NCBI GenBank assembly: GCA_003160215.1
Contig: PLQW01000087.1
Coordinates: forward strand, 1-64,000
Direction: 5' to 3'
Length of the DNA stretch: 64,000 nt
Source: Acidobacteriaceae bacterium
GTDB taxonomy: Bacteria > Acidobacteriota > Terriglobia > Terriglobales > Acidobacteriaceae
In this document: positions 48,629-58,834 of the stretch, piece by piece
Layout: the number at the start of each line of letters is the position of its first letter
How positions within the stretch are numbered: the stretch's first letter is position 1
Made by a program: the position numbers and the translations under genes
The notes under the pieces: model-generated
What the model saw: only the letters and a program-made list of their open reading frames with translations
Databases searched by the model: none
Told to the model about the DNA's origin: nothing

Positions 48629-50173
48629 ATGAAGAACCACGACGTCGCGGCAACTTGGAAGTATCACGATGGCACGAAACACTCCCCTTGGAGTATACGT
48701 AACAATCTGCACGTTCTGGACTGGGTTAATCGGCCGCTACCTTTCAAAATCTACCCGACGATAGAGCCTCTACCGTTGCCGCGGGACGTGCCGCAAACAG
48801 GGGTGGCCGCGCTCTCTGCGATCTCAGAGTCCGTGCCCTCGTCGAGCACTAATTCGGTCCCTGGCCTCCAGGACCTAGCGCGCATTCTGTACTTCTCCGC
48901 GGGAATTACCAAACAGCGCGAGCATCCTGGGGGAGTCATCTACTTTCGCGCCGCAGCCTGCACCGGAGCTCTCTACGAGATTGAGCTGTACGTCGTGACT
49001 GGCGACCTGCCTGGCCTGTATGCTGGCGTCTATCACTTCAACCCGGCGGACGTCTCGCTGCGGCTCCTGCGAAATGGTGATTTTCGCGGAAATTTGGCGC
49101 AGGCCACGGCGATGGAACCGGCAGTGGCCCGAGCGCCCGTCACTATCGTCTGCACGGGAACGTATTGGCGAAACGCCTGGAAATACCAGGCCCGCACCTA
49201 TCGTCATTTCGGTTGGGACAGCGGCACCTTACTGGCAAATATGCTGGCCGTTTCTGCAGCTTCGGGACTGGCCGCTGAGATCGTACTCGGGTTCGTGGAC
49301 GCCGAGGTAAACCACCTCCTTGATCTCGATGAGCGGCGCGAGGTCTCCTTATGTCTGGTGCCCATCGGGCGTACAGCGGAAAGCTCGCTGCCGTCCCCGA
49401 AAGAGACTCCAGTGCTCGGCCTCGAGACGATCCCGCTTTCGCAGCGCGAGGTCGAGTATCCCGCCATGTTCGAGATGCATAACGCGTCTTCGCTTGAGTC
49501 CGAGGATGAAGTCGCTCGGTGGCGCGGGAAGCAACCGTTCTTCCCATCTTTCGCTCAGGTCGGTGAGGCAGTTCGGCTGCAGCCGCTCCCGCGTTCAGAA
49601 CAACCGACGGACACGATCGAGCAGGTGATCCTGCGGCGCGGCTCGACCCGAGCTTTCGACCAGGCAGCATCCATCACACTGGCACAACTCTCAACCATTC
49701 TCGACTGCGCCACCCAAGGTCTTTCGGCTGACTTTCTTGAGCCTCCCGGCGCGCAGCTCAACGATCTTTATCTGATCGTGCATTCGGTGCAGACGCTCAA
49801 GGCGGGTTCCTACTTCTTCCACCGTGAGCGGAAGACCCTGGAGCTTTTGAAGGAAGGGGAATTTCGGGCCGAAGCCTACCACCTTGGACTGGACCAGGAG
49901 CTTGCGGCGGACGCCTGCGTGGACATCTTCTTTCTCGCAGATTTGAAACTCATCCTGGAGCGATACGGGAACCGCGGCTACCGCGCCGTCCAGTCGGAAG
50001 CGGGCGCCATCGGCGGCAGGATGTACCTGTCAGCGTATGCCCAGGGCTTGGGTGCGACCGGCCTGACGTTTTTTGATGACGACGTGACCAACTTTTTCTC
50101 GCCGCATGCGACCGGCAAGTCTGCCATCTTCCTGGTCGCAATTGGCAAACCGATGAAACGCAAATCGCAGTAG
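48629..50173 (+). CDS. SagB/ThcOx-type dehydrogenase, tandem nitroreductase-fold domains
   Basis: ATWKYHDGTKHSPWSIRNNLHVLDWVNRP..LARILYFSAGITK...RAAACTGALYEIELYVV; second half VILRRGSTRAFDQAASITLAQLSTILDCA...DLYLIVHSVQTLKAGSYFFHRE. Confidence 0.82.
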   Translation: MKNHDVAATWKYHDGTKHSPWSIRNNLHVLDWVNRPLPFKIYPTIEPLPLPRDVPQTGVAALSAISESVPSSSTNSVPGLQDLARILYFSAGITKQREHPGGVIYFRAAACTGALYEIELYVVTGDLPGLYAGVYHFNPADVSLRLLRNGDFRGNLAQATAMEPAVARAPVTIVCTGTYWRNAWKYQARTYRHFGWDSGTLLANMLAVSAASGLAAEIVLGFVDAEVNHLLDLDERREVSLCLVPIGRTAESSLPSPKETPVLGLETIPLSQREVEYPAMFEMHNASSLESEDEVARWRGKQPFFPSFAQVGEAVRLQPLPRSEQPTDTIEQVILRRGSTRAFDQAASITLAQLSTILDCATQGLSADFLEPPGAQLNDLYLIVHSVQTLKAGSYFFHRERKTLELLKEGEFRAEAYHLGLDQELAADACVDIFFLADLKLILERYGNRGYRAVQSEAGAIGGRMYLSAYAQGLGATGLTFFDDDVTNFFSPHATGKSAIFLVAIGKPMKRKSQ

Positions 50174-50380
50174 GATCCGGTTCAATTCTCGGTAGGCCGA
50201 ATACCGCAGAAGCGGACACATTCGTAAACACTGGCCGACTTGTGGGGACTAATCTCACCGCAGCACTTCGACGACATGGCGACAACCCGTCAAACTGGAT
50301 TACTTCCGAGTAGCCGACAACACCCCCAGAATCGTCGCATGCTCTCTAACGAGCTGCACAAGATATAATCATGCCCACGG

Positions 50381-50449
50381 ATGGCGCTCACTTCTGGCAC
50401 GAAACTCGGCCCCTATGAAATTCACTCACCCCTGGCTGCGGGTGGATAG
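50381..50449 (+). pseudogene. Ser/Thr protein kinase N-terminal fragment
   Basis: MALTSGTKLGPYEIHSPLAAGG* matches the usual SGTxLGPYEIxxPLGAGGMGEVYRA start, stopped by TAG in the Gly-rich loop. Confidence 0.65.
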
Positions 50450-50541
50450 GGAACGCTGCCCTGCGGGATTGGGGGTATCATTTCTGGGCGGTCAATGTTC
50501 TCCCGACAGGGATCGAGGAGCCTCTCGAAAGTTCACTGTTC

Positions 50542-50859
50542 ATGCACCGATTGCCCATCCCATCCTCCCGCAGAGCGAGACTTCACCGAGCACGAATGGC
50601 GCCGCAGCCATCGAGCCTGCGGGCCTTCGAGGGCGACTCGTGTGGTTGCGCGATGGGAGCGAGATTTCTGACAGTGGGGCTGATCGCTTCCATCGCGTGG
50701 TACGCGTGGCAGTGGCGAACTGATGGCCTTACGATCCTGGCTTTCTCCTTGCGCGTGCTGCTGTGGTCGTTTGTGGCCGCCGGCGCCGGAAAGCTCGTAG
50801 GTATCGCTCTCTATTCCTGGCGCCATCGCCGGCCGCGACTCAAAACAGTGATGTCGTAA
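50542..50859 (+). CDS. Hypothetical protein with TM segments
   Basis: FLTVGLIASIAWYAWQWRTDGLTILAFSLRVLLWSFVAAGAGKLVGIALYSW; start uncertain. Confidence 0.4.
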   Translation: MHRLPIPSSRRARLHRARMAPQPSSLRAFEGDSCGCAMGARFLTVGLIASIAWYAWQWRTDGLTILAFSLRVLLWSFVAAGAGKLVGIALYSWRHRRPRLKTVMS

Positions 50860-52684
50860 TCGTCACCGGGAACGGCTGTGACGGAATGCCGTTGGCGACC
50901 ACATACAGCATCGAATCGCCTAACTCAATATCACCCGGAATGTCGACATTGGTGGTGACCATCGCGGCGCCGGTCGCAACACCCATGGAGGTTTTGGTGT
51001 TGCCGTTGCTGTCAACCGTTGTGTGGTCATGCGTGCGGCAATACCGCACGTGGTTCGTCTGGTTGTTGACGATCCGCACCAACGGATAATTCGTCGCCGT
51101 GGTGGAGTCGTCGCCGTAGCCGGCGGCCTGTGAAAGCCCGTTGAATTGCATTCCCGAGACCTGGATGGTATTTCCCGTTTGAAACGAGGCAGGGCAGTTC
51201 TGGATGACTGGCCGATAGCTGTCATCGGGAACCGCGGCGTCAGAATGGTAGGCGTAAAACGACGAGTCGACCGACTGGCAGAACAGGACATCGCCGTTGG
51301 GTAGAGGCAGAAGTCGAGTGGTGTAAGTGTAGGTGTTGTTGTTGGGCGGATCGTTGGTGCGGTTAAACGTGCTGCCGTCGTACTCGAAAAACCAAGAGGG
51401 GGAGCTTTGCGGCTGCCCCGTTTCGTCTTTTGCCACGCCGCCGGCGCCGAACAGGATGTTCCCGTTGACCATCATCGACGCCGGGCCATCCTCGATGCCA
51501 AGTTGCACGGGCTGGCCGTTCAACGTCTGGGCGGGCAGGTCGGGTCCGTTGGTCCATGCCGGATTTGCACCCGGCGTGTAGATGGCAGTGTGCTGGTTGG
51601 CGCCGAGGAAGAATGCGGTGCCGTCGTAGCGCAGCAGGCCGGGGCCAATTTCATCGTCGCTGGCGTCGACGATGCTGTTCATGAGTCGGTTGCCCTGTTC
51701 CCAGTGGTCATTCGTCACGGAATAAATCCAAGTGGTGGGCGGGGCCTCGCAACTGGGCGCAACAACGGTGTTGTCGGGCATCAGTACCCAGGAGTCTTCG
51801 TCACTGGTGACCTCCGAGACGAAAGCTGGCGGCCGCTGGCTCATCGCCGTCCACGTCAGGGTCACAGGGTCAAGCTTCGCGATGTTGGAGTCGAAATCCG
51901 ATCCCAGCAGGAATGTTCCGTCGGGCAGTACCGCGCAGGGAGCATCGCCGATGTGGGCCCACGTCACGGCATTTGCATCAGCGGGAGACGCAAACGACGT
52001 CCATGTATTCGCTACAGGATCGTAGATTTCGCAAGTGTTGTTCCAGGTCTGCGACACCGAGCCTAGTGAACTCTCCGAGTATTCTCCGCCACAAACTACG
52101 ACGCGGCCGTCGGCAAGCACGCCCGAAGCGTAGAACGTCCGCGCCACGTTGGAATCGGCCAGCCGGCTCCATTTGCCGTTGGCATAACTACCATTTTGGT
52201 CAGGCGTCAGCTTCCACCATCGGTCCGTGCCCCAGGCAACCAGTGGGATGCCGAGATAATACAGATCAGCGCCGACGAACTCCTGCATCATGATGGTGCC
52301 ATCGGTGAGCACGAAGGCCGTGCCCCCGTTCGCCTTGGAGAGACAGAAGATGATCGAGATGAGGCTCCACAGCAGGCAGACCACAATTTCCACGATGGCG
52401 ACGGTGGTGCAGACAATGATGACCAACCATCCGAAGACAACGCAACCGAAAGTCACCACGATGGCAAACAGTACGCAGAAGAACCACGACCACCAGCTGC
52501 ACTTCTTTACCTGTTGCCATGCCCAGGAAATGCACTCGTAAGATTTCTGTTGCGCCCAGCCCACACACTTTGCAATGAGCTGCACGCCCCAGCTGGCGCA
52601 GCGGTAAAAGGTGACGGTGTAACTCCTGGTGCAATTCGAGGGAAGAGGAACCCACGTACCGGGTTGGAAGGGGCCGTTGCCCAT
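50840..52684 (-). CDS. Galactose-oxidase-like kelch protein with Cys/Trp-rich N-terminal membrane region
   Basis: GVLADGRVVVCGGEYSESS...CEIYDPVANTWTSF kelch blades; C-terminal DUF1929-like VQVSGMQFNGLSQAAGYGDDSTTATNYPLVRIVNNQTNHVRYCRTHDHTT; N-terminus with TM helices. Confidence 0.8.
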   Translation of the reverse strand: MGNGPFQPGTWVPLPSNCTRSYTVTFYRCASWGVQLIAKCVGWAQQKSYECISWAWQQVKKCSWWSWFFCVLFAIVVTFGCVVFGWLVIIVCTTVAIVEIVVCLLWSLISIIFCLSKANGGTAFVLTDGTIMMQEFVGADLYYLGIPLVAWGTDRWWKLTPDQNGSYANGKWSRLADSNVARTFYASGVLADGRVVVCGGEYSESSLGSVSQTWNNTCEIYDPVANTWTSFASPADANAVTWAHIGDAPCAVLPDGTFLLGSDFDSNIAKLDPVTLTWTAMSQRPPAFVSEVTSDEDSWVLMPDNTVVAPSCEAPPTTWIYSVTNDHWEQGNRLMNSIVDASDDEIGPGLLRYDGTAFFLGANQHTAIYTPGANPAWTNGPDLPAQTLNGQPVQLGIEDGPASMMVNGNILFGAGGVAKDETGQPQSSPSWFFEYDGSTFNRTNDPPNNNTYTYTTRLLPLPNGDVLFCQSVDSSFYAYHSDAAVPDDSYRPVIQNCPASFQTGNTIQVSGMQFNGLSQAAGYGDDSTTATNYPLVRIVNNQTNHVRYCRTHDHTTVDSNGNTKTSMGVATGAAMVTTNVDIPGDIELGDSMLYVVANGIPSQPFPVTITTSLF

Positions 52685-53061
52685 CGGATGTACCTCCTGG
52701 CAGATCTGAATTTTGAAGCTTTCGAGCCTTGCGGTGACGCCCAATTGCTACCGACTATACGCTGCTTTCATTGTCTTCGGTGCCCGGATTGTATGCGCCG
52801 CTGTTGTCAACGACTCTGATGGACGTCCATGGTCTTCATTACGGGGTGAGGTTCCGCAGGGACTTCCGAGGCCTTGATTTCCAGAAGCCGGTTTCGGGAT
52901 AACTTCTGGTTAGCCGACCATCCGTCAAGAATGTTCTTATCACCAAACTTTTGGTTCAGAAGGTGCGCCGTGGGGCTCGGTGCAAGGTTGTCACCGACTC
53001 AGGATTAGTGGATCCTCAAGCTTCCGAAAATACTGATAAACGCACTCTGAGCACTTTGCTA

Positions 53062-53565
53062 TTAGTGCTTCCCCCACCTGTGATCGATTTTCGGTGGATG
53101 CTCCAGGGTTTGCATTACGACACAATACTGTTCCGTTTTCTCCTGCAATGCGCTTAACTGCTCCCTGGTTGCCTGCGGTGCGCGGACGTCGAACGTGACC
53201 CTGATGTTCTCAAATCCGACAGCCGCCTCTTTGGAAATTCCCAACGTGCCTTGCAGGTCCAGGTCACCTTCGACCGTGACGTCGATGCCCTCGGTAGGTA
53301 TGCCCATTGCAGCGGCCACCATCTGGCAGGTGATCTGCGCGCATGCGGCGATTGCACCCAGCAGTAAATCTCCGGAGCAGGCACCGGTACCCTCTCCCCC
53401 GACACCTTGGTGGGCTTGCGCCTTATAGATCTCCCGACCCAGGTCGACCGAGCAGGTGACGGGAGCGTCGGTCTGGCTGCCGCGCGCCTTCAAGGTGATC
53501 CGCGAACTTGACGGATTTTGGCGATACTGCTCCTTCAATGGGCGCTGTAGTGTTCGAATGTCCAT
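53062..53565 (-). CDS. OsmC family protein
   Basis: GEGTGACSGDLLLGAIAACAQITCQMVAAAMGIPTEGIDVTVEGDLDLQGTLGISKEAAVGFENIRVTF. Confidence 0.87.
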   Translation of the reverse strand: MDIRTLQRPLKEQYRQNPSSSRITLKARGSQTDAPVTCSVDLGREIYKAQAHQGVGGEGTGACSGDLLLGAIAACAQITCQMVAAAMGIPTEGIDVTVEGDLDLQGTLGISKEAAVGFENIRVTFDVRAPQATREQLSALQEKTEQYCVVMQTLEHPPKIDHRWGKH

Positions 53566-53698
53566 GAATTCCCCCGCGATTTTTAGTATTATAAGCGCAC
53601 CCTGGGGTGGTGCCGGCGTCGCGGCATCGATTTTAGTATCAATTCCACGCGATCAGGTAGCGCGAAGCAGTCAGTCTGGCTGTTCAATCGCTACGCCA

Positions 53699-56600
53699 AT
53701 GAGGTTCATGGGCTCGCCGCACACGCCAGATTCGGCTCCGTCCACTTTGTCTCCGGGCACGCGCTTCGGCGCGTACGAAATCCTCGAGCAACTCGGCGCC
53801 GGCGGCATGGGCGAGGTTTATCGCGCCCGCGACACGCGCCTGGGCCGTGAAGTCGCCATCAAGACGGTCTCGCTGTATGGTCGCCATTCGCAAGCGGAAG
53901 CCCTAACCCGCTTTGAGATGGAAGCCCGCTCCGCGTCCGCGCTCAATCACCCAAACATTGTCACCATTTATGAGCTCGGGTGCGTGGAAAACACGCACTT
54001 CATCGCCATGGAACTGGTTCGTGGCGAGACGGTGCGTGAGTTGCTCGCGTCTGGTCCCATTCCATTCCGCAAGGCAAGCGCCATCGCGGCACAGGTTGCA
54101 GACGCTCTCGCGCGGGCACACGAAATCGGTGTCGTTCATCGAGATTTGAAGCCGGAAAACCTAATGGTTTCTGCGGACGGCCCCGCCAAGGTTCTAGATT
54201 TCGGCTTGGCGAAACTGCTTGCGGTCGACCACCCGTCGGATCCAGAGGCTTCCACCTCCATCAGCAAGGACGGGGCCGTGATGGGCACGCTTGGCTACAT
54301 GTCACCGGAGCAGGTGAACGGCGTGAAACTCGATTTTCGTTCCGATCAGTTTTCGTTCGGGTCGGTGCTCTACGAGATGGTCACCGGAGTTCCTGCGTTT
54401 CAGAAGAGGACCGCTGCGGAAACCGCGGCTGCCATCCTGCGCGACGAGCCGGAGCGCATTGCTTCCAGAATGCTCCAGGCGCCCGCTCCGTTCGTTTGGA
54501 TTGTGGAGCGCTGTCTGGCCAAGGACCCGCAGCAGCGGTACGCATCTACCCGGGACTTGGCCCGCGACCTGGCGGCCGTGCGCGACCGGCTCGCCGATGC
54601 GCCCGTCTACCATTCGGAGCCTCGCCCCAGCAACCTGCCGGTGCCGCGTACCGCATTCATCGGACGCGAGCAGGAGGCAGCCGCGCTCCGCCAGCTCCTG
54701 GACCGGGATGATGTGCGGCTTGTAACCCTCACCGGTCCCGGCGGCATCGGCAAGACGCGACTTGCTTTGCAGGTGGCGGGCGAAATCGGGCAGCACTTTC
54801 CCTCCGGCGTTGGCTTCGTTTCGCTGTCGGTGGTTGGGGAGCCCGGCTTGATCGCTTCCGCCATCGCACAAACGGTGGGAGTGCGCGAGACCGGCAATCA
54901 GTCTGCGCAGGAAAACCTGAAAGACTACCTGGGCGGGCTGGCCCAGCCCTTGCTTCTCCTGCTCGACAATTTTGAGCACCTCGTCGCGGCTGCTCCGGTC
55001 ATATCGGACCTGCTCTCGGTAGGACCCAAGCTCAAGATCGTAGTCACCAGCCAGTCGCCGCTGCACGTTTACGGCGAACACGAATTCCCGGTGCCACCTT
55101 TGGCGCTTCCCGATCCGAAGTCCTTGCTGCCCCTGGATGTGCTCTCGCGTCTTCCCGCGATCGCGCTTTTTGTAGAACGCGCGCGGGCCGTGAAGCACGA
55201 GTTCGCCTTGACCAATGAAAACGCGCCTGCTGTCGCTGCCGTCTGCGCCCGCCTTGACGGTCTGCCCCTCGCCATCGAACTGGCGGCGCCGCGAATTAAG
55301 CTGCTCACGCCGTCCGCCATGCTGGCGCGCCTGGAAAGCTGCCTCAACCTGCTGACCGGAGGCGCCCGCGACCTGCCAACCCGTCAGCAGACCCTTCGCG
55401 GCACCGTCGACTGGAGTTACGGGCTCCTCAACCCTGCCGAGCAAACTCTCTTCCGCAGGCTTTCGGTGTTCCTCGGCGGTTGCACGCTGGAAGCGGTGGA
55501 GGCTGTCTGTGATACCGCGGGCGATCTGGGCCTCGACGTACTCGACGGCGTGGCTTCCATGGTAGACAAGAGCCTGGCGCAGCAGGTGGAAAAGGCAACG
55601 GGCGAAACGCGTTTCGTCATGCTCTCCACCATCCGGGAGTACGCGCTCGAACGTCTAGCCGCGAGCGACGATGCAGCCGCCACTCGCCGCTCCCATGCCG
55701 CGTATTATCTGGTGCTCGCCGAAGAGGGCGCTTTGGAAGCGGCCGCTCATCCCGAATGGCTCGATCGTTTCGAGGTGGAGCACGACAACCTCCGCGCCGC
55801 GCTCGAATACCTCATCAAAACCGGCGACGCCGATTGGGGCCTCCGCCTGGGCACGGCGCTGTTTCACTTTTGGGAGACGCGCGAATATCTTACCGAGGGC
55901 CGCGACCGCATCGCCAGGCTGCTCGCTCTGGAAGGAGCTGCTGCGCGTCCGAAACTTCGCTCGCGCCTGCTGTTCTGTGCCGCGGTCCTGGCAGGCGAGC
56001 AGGGCGATTACACTTCTGCGCACCAATTGTTCGAAGAGAGTCTTGAGACCTGTCTGGAGTTAAACGATAACCGGGGGGTTGCAGTTGCGCTGAACGCTTT
56101 GGCCGTCAATGCTCGCGATCGTGGCGAACTACCCACGGCATCCCTCCTGTTTGAAAGATGTGTCGCCATTTGGAGAGACGCGGGAGATCCAGCCGACGTT
56201 GCTCGTGCTCTCAGCAATCTGGCGAACGTGACCAAGCTGCAAGGCGAGGCTGCGCGTGCGGCATCGCTCTACGATGAATGCCTGGCGATCTTCCGCAAAG
56301 TGGGTGACGTGGCTGGCATCGCCTGGACATTGAACTACCAGGGAGATGTTGCCCGGGAAAGCAACGATCTGACGGCTGCTCGTTCCTTCTATGAGCAGAG
56401 CCTGGCGGCCTTCAGTCTTTCGCGGGATGGCTGGGGAATCGCCAGCGCCCTGTCCGATTTAGCCGGCCTTAGTTGGGACCAGGGTGACAGTGACGAGGCC
56501 CGCCGGCTGTACGGTGAAAGCATCCAGATGTTTCAGAATCTGGGTCATAAGCGCGGCATCGCAAGGGTGCTGGAGTGTCTTGCGGCAAACGCCGCCGCGC

Positions 56601-56851
56601 AATCCGACGCGGTGCAAGCGCTGCACTTCGCAGGGGCGGCGGCCGCACTGCGCGAGCGTTTGGGTGCGCCGCTCACCCCCGCCGAACAACATAAACTGGA
56701 GAAGGTCCTGGAATTCGCCCGTCGAACCCTGGGCAATACTGCCGGTCTGACGGCGTGGATGGAAGGCTGGGGGTTACCCGTGGAACAGGCCATCCAGGAA
56801 GCGCTTAGCTCCGGCGCCGGGCCCACCCTGCGAATTGGAAGCAACGCATAA
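53699..56851 (+). CDS. Ser/Thr kinase - STAND/NB-ARC-like ATPase - TPR protein
   Basis: LSPGTRFGAYEILEQLGAGGMGEVYRARDTRLGREVAIK, VVHRDLKPENLMV; GPGGIGKTRLALQVAGEIG, LLLLDNFEHLVAA, LDGLPLAIELAAPRIKLLTP; C-terminal TPRs. Confidence 0.93.
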   Translation: MRFMGSPHTPDSAPSTLSPGTRFGAYEILEQLGAGGMGEVYRARDTRLGREVAIKTVSLYGRHSQAEALTRFEMEARSASALNHPNIVTIYELGCVENTHFIAMELVRGETVRELLASGPIPFRKASAIAAQVADALARAHEIGVVHRDLKPENLMVSADGPAKVLDFGLAKLLAVDHPSDPEASTSISKDGAVMGTLGYMSPEQVNGVKLDFRSDQFSFGSVLYEMVTGVPAFQKRTAAETAAAILRDEPERIASRMLQAPAPFVWIVERCLAKDPQQRYASTRDLARDLAAVRDRLADAPVYHSEPRPSNLPVPRTAFIGREQEAAALRQLLDRDDVRLVTLTGPGGIGKTRLALQVAGEIGQHFPSGVGFVSLSVVGEPGLIASAIAQTVGVRETGNQSAQENLKDYLGGLAQPLLLLLDNFEHLVAAAPVISDLLSVGPKLKIVVTSQSPLHVYGEHEFPVPPLALPDPKSLLPLDVLSRLPAIALFVERARAVKHEFALTNENAPAVAAVCARLDGLPLAIELAAPRIKLLTPSAMLARLESCLNLLTGGARDLPTRQQTLRGTVDWSYGLLNPAEQTLFRRLSVFLGGCTLEAVEAVCDTAGDLGLDVLDGVASMVDKSLAQQVEKATGETRFVMLSTIREYALERLAASDDAAATRRSHAAYYLVLAEEGALEAAAHPEWLDRFEVEHDNLRAALEYLIKTGDADWGLRLGTALFHFWETREYLTEGRDRIARLLALEGAAARPKLRSRLLFCAAVLAGEQGDYTSAHQLFEESLETCLELNDNRGVAVALNALAVNARDRGELPTASLLFERCVAIWRDAGDPADVARALSNLANVTKLQGEAARAASLYDECLAIFRKVGDVAGIAWTLNYQGDVARESNDLTAARSFYEQSLAAFSLSRDGWGIASALSDLAGLSWDQGDSDEARRLYGESIQMFQNLGHKRGIARVLECLAANAAAQSDAVQALHFAGAAAALRERLGAPLTPAEQHKLEKVLEFARRTLGNTAGLTAWMEGWGLPVEQAIQEALSSGAGPTLRIGSNA

Positions 56852-56852
56852 T

Positions 56853-57125
56853 TCAACCGGCGGTACTGGGGTCCATCATTCGCCGCACCGCCGAGATCCG
56901 ATTGGCCGGAAAACCTCCGCGGCGTGCATGTTCGCGGACCGTTTCCTCATCCGGCGCCAGGTAGACGCAATAAACTTTGTCACCGGTGACGTAGCTGTGC
57001 AGCCACTTAATCTCCGACCCCATCCCTTTCAGGACGTCCACCGATTTGCGGGCGACTTCCTGCAGCTCCGCGTCCGACAAATTCCCTGCGCCCGGGATTT
57101 CCCGTTCGATCACATATTGGGGCAA
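56853..57125 (-). CDS. DUF4242 (SCO4226-like nickel-binding) protein
   Basis: MPQYVIEREIPGAGNLSDAELQEVARKSVDVLKGMGSEIKWLHSYVTGDKVYCVYLAPDEETVREHARRGGFP. Confidence 0.85.
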   Translation of the reverse strand: MPQYVIEREIPGAGNLSDAELQEVARKSVDVLKGMGSEIKWLHSYVTGDKVYCVYLAPDEETVREHARRGGFPANRISAVRRMMDPSTAG

Positions 57126-58183
57126 TTGGCCACCTCACCGAATGGCCTATCGTACCAGATTCTTAACGTGATTCGTAAGCGTGCGAGGACCGTGGTGAGA
57201 CACTCGCCCACCCTGTTGAAAGCAGTCGAAAGACGACCAGCCGTTCACCTGCGCGCACTTCGTGAGCGGTCGACGGGCAACTCGGAAGTAATCCACCTGG
57301 ACGAGAAACGCCCATACCGTCGATGTGCCGGCAGCCATGACCCTGAAGTCGTGATGATCGAAGCGGTTGTGCCGATCAAAGCAGATTAGTCGTGTTAAAC
57401 GCCCTAGCATCCGGGAAGACGCCCTCGGTTGCGGAGCGGTCGGCTCGGTAATTGACCGCATCGCCAACCTCAGTTTTTGGAAAATGCCTTTGCATGAACT
57501 GAGCCTGCGCGATGTCAGTGCCGGCAATGCCACTGTTCAATGAGCATTCCACGGCTTGCCCAATTACCCCAGCGAATCCGTCTCCGCAAGTGCTTGAGAT
57601 TGTTGCCGTCGAAAGCGGTCAAAGTGCCTGCCCACAAACACAAGATTTTGGGCAAGTTGCACTGGAACAGTCAAAAGGCTCGGATTGGACCGCAGTCATC
57701 TGGCCGACGGTGAGCGAGGCCATCGCAATGTCTCGCTGGTCAACTTGGAACTGATCGCCATCGGATTCGACCTCACGCTGCCGCGCGGTTGTTCTCACGC
57801 CTTTGACCGTCGCCTGGGGAGCCATTATGAGCAAGGCGTATCCCGCGTTCTATCGCTCAACGATAAACAGATTGCGTGGGTGGGCTGCGAAGACCTCTCA
57901 AAGCGACCAGTCGGTGCACGATTGCGCTTTCCACACAGTAGGAACTTCACAGAGCACACGCTGACTCATTCGGCCCTTGGATCGTCCGGAGACGGCATAC
58001 GGCACAACACGCAGTTCCCCCAGCTCAGGCGCTACTCGATAGGCTTCCGCAGTATGATACGCTGGGGGAGAAAGAGGGGGCCGAGAGATTACCGCAGACG
58101 GTGACTTTGACAGAGTTGCTAATTGCGACTCCATACAGAATTCGTCTGATAGGTATCACAGCACCCCCTAACCTCACTGCCCG

Positions 58184-58834
58184 ATGAATTCCGCCGTTCC
58201 GAAGCTCATCCCCGCGATGATCAGCGCTATTGTCGAGCGTGGCAGCTACGTCACGAAGACGAAGCTGCTCAAGCTGATGTATCTCTTTGACGTAGAGTAC
58301 TACCGCGTGTTCAGAAAAACTTTTACGGGGTTTGACTGGAAATTCTTCCACTTGGGGCCGTGGACAGGAGAATACGACCAGGTCATTACGTCCCTTGCTG
58401 ACGCGGGTGAAATCGAACTCCAGCGTTCGGATCGATCCGAGTACGACACTCAGTTCTTTCGCACACCCGAGCGACACGAGTTCTCTAAGCTCTTTGCGTC
58501 CTTTGCGGAAGAAGCCCCCTTGCGACAGGTGCTCGACACATGGGCGGACGCAACAACGGCAGAAATACTCGACTATGTATATTTTCGAACCGAGCCGATG
58601 GAGCACGGTATCCGGAACGTGCAGCTAGATTTTTCGCACATTTCCCCGGAGAAGGCGCTCAGGTACACGCGATCTTCTTCTCATACAGATCCGAAGGACA
58701 TCAGACGCGCCCGTGGGCATTTGCGTAAACGCATGGCAGCGTTAGCCGAGAGTCGCTCGTTTGCGTTTACCCCGCCGAAGTACGACGACTTGTTTGAATC
58801 CGAGATGTCGCGCCTCGAGGAGAAGCGCGACTGA
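58184..58834 (+). CDS. Panacea/SocA-like (DUF4065) protein, putative antitoxin
   Basis: YVTKTKLLKLMYLFDVEYYRVFRKTFTGFDWKFFHLGPWTGEYDQVITSLADAGEI. Confidence 0.78.
   Translation: MNSAVPKLIPAMISAIVERGSYVTKTKLLKLMYLFDVEYYRVFRKTFTGFDWKFFHLGPWTGEYDQVITSLADAGEIELQRSDRSEYDTQFFRTPERHEFSKLFASFAEEAPLRQVLDTWADATTAEILDYVYFRTEPMEHGIRNVQLDFSHISPEKALRYTRSSSHTDPKDIRRARGHLRKRMAALAESRSFAFTPPKYDDLFESEMSRLEEKRD

Noticed and set aside
54302-55444. Minus-strand 380-aa ORF
   Set aside because: Antisense shadow inside the kinase-STAND-TPR gene in GC-rich DNA; no domain.
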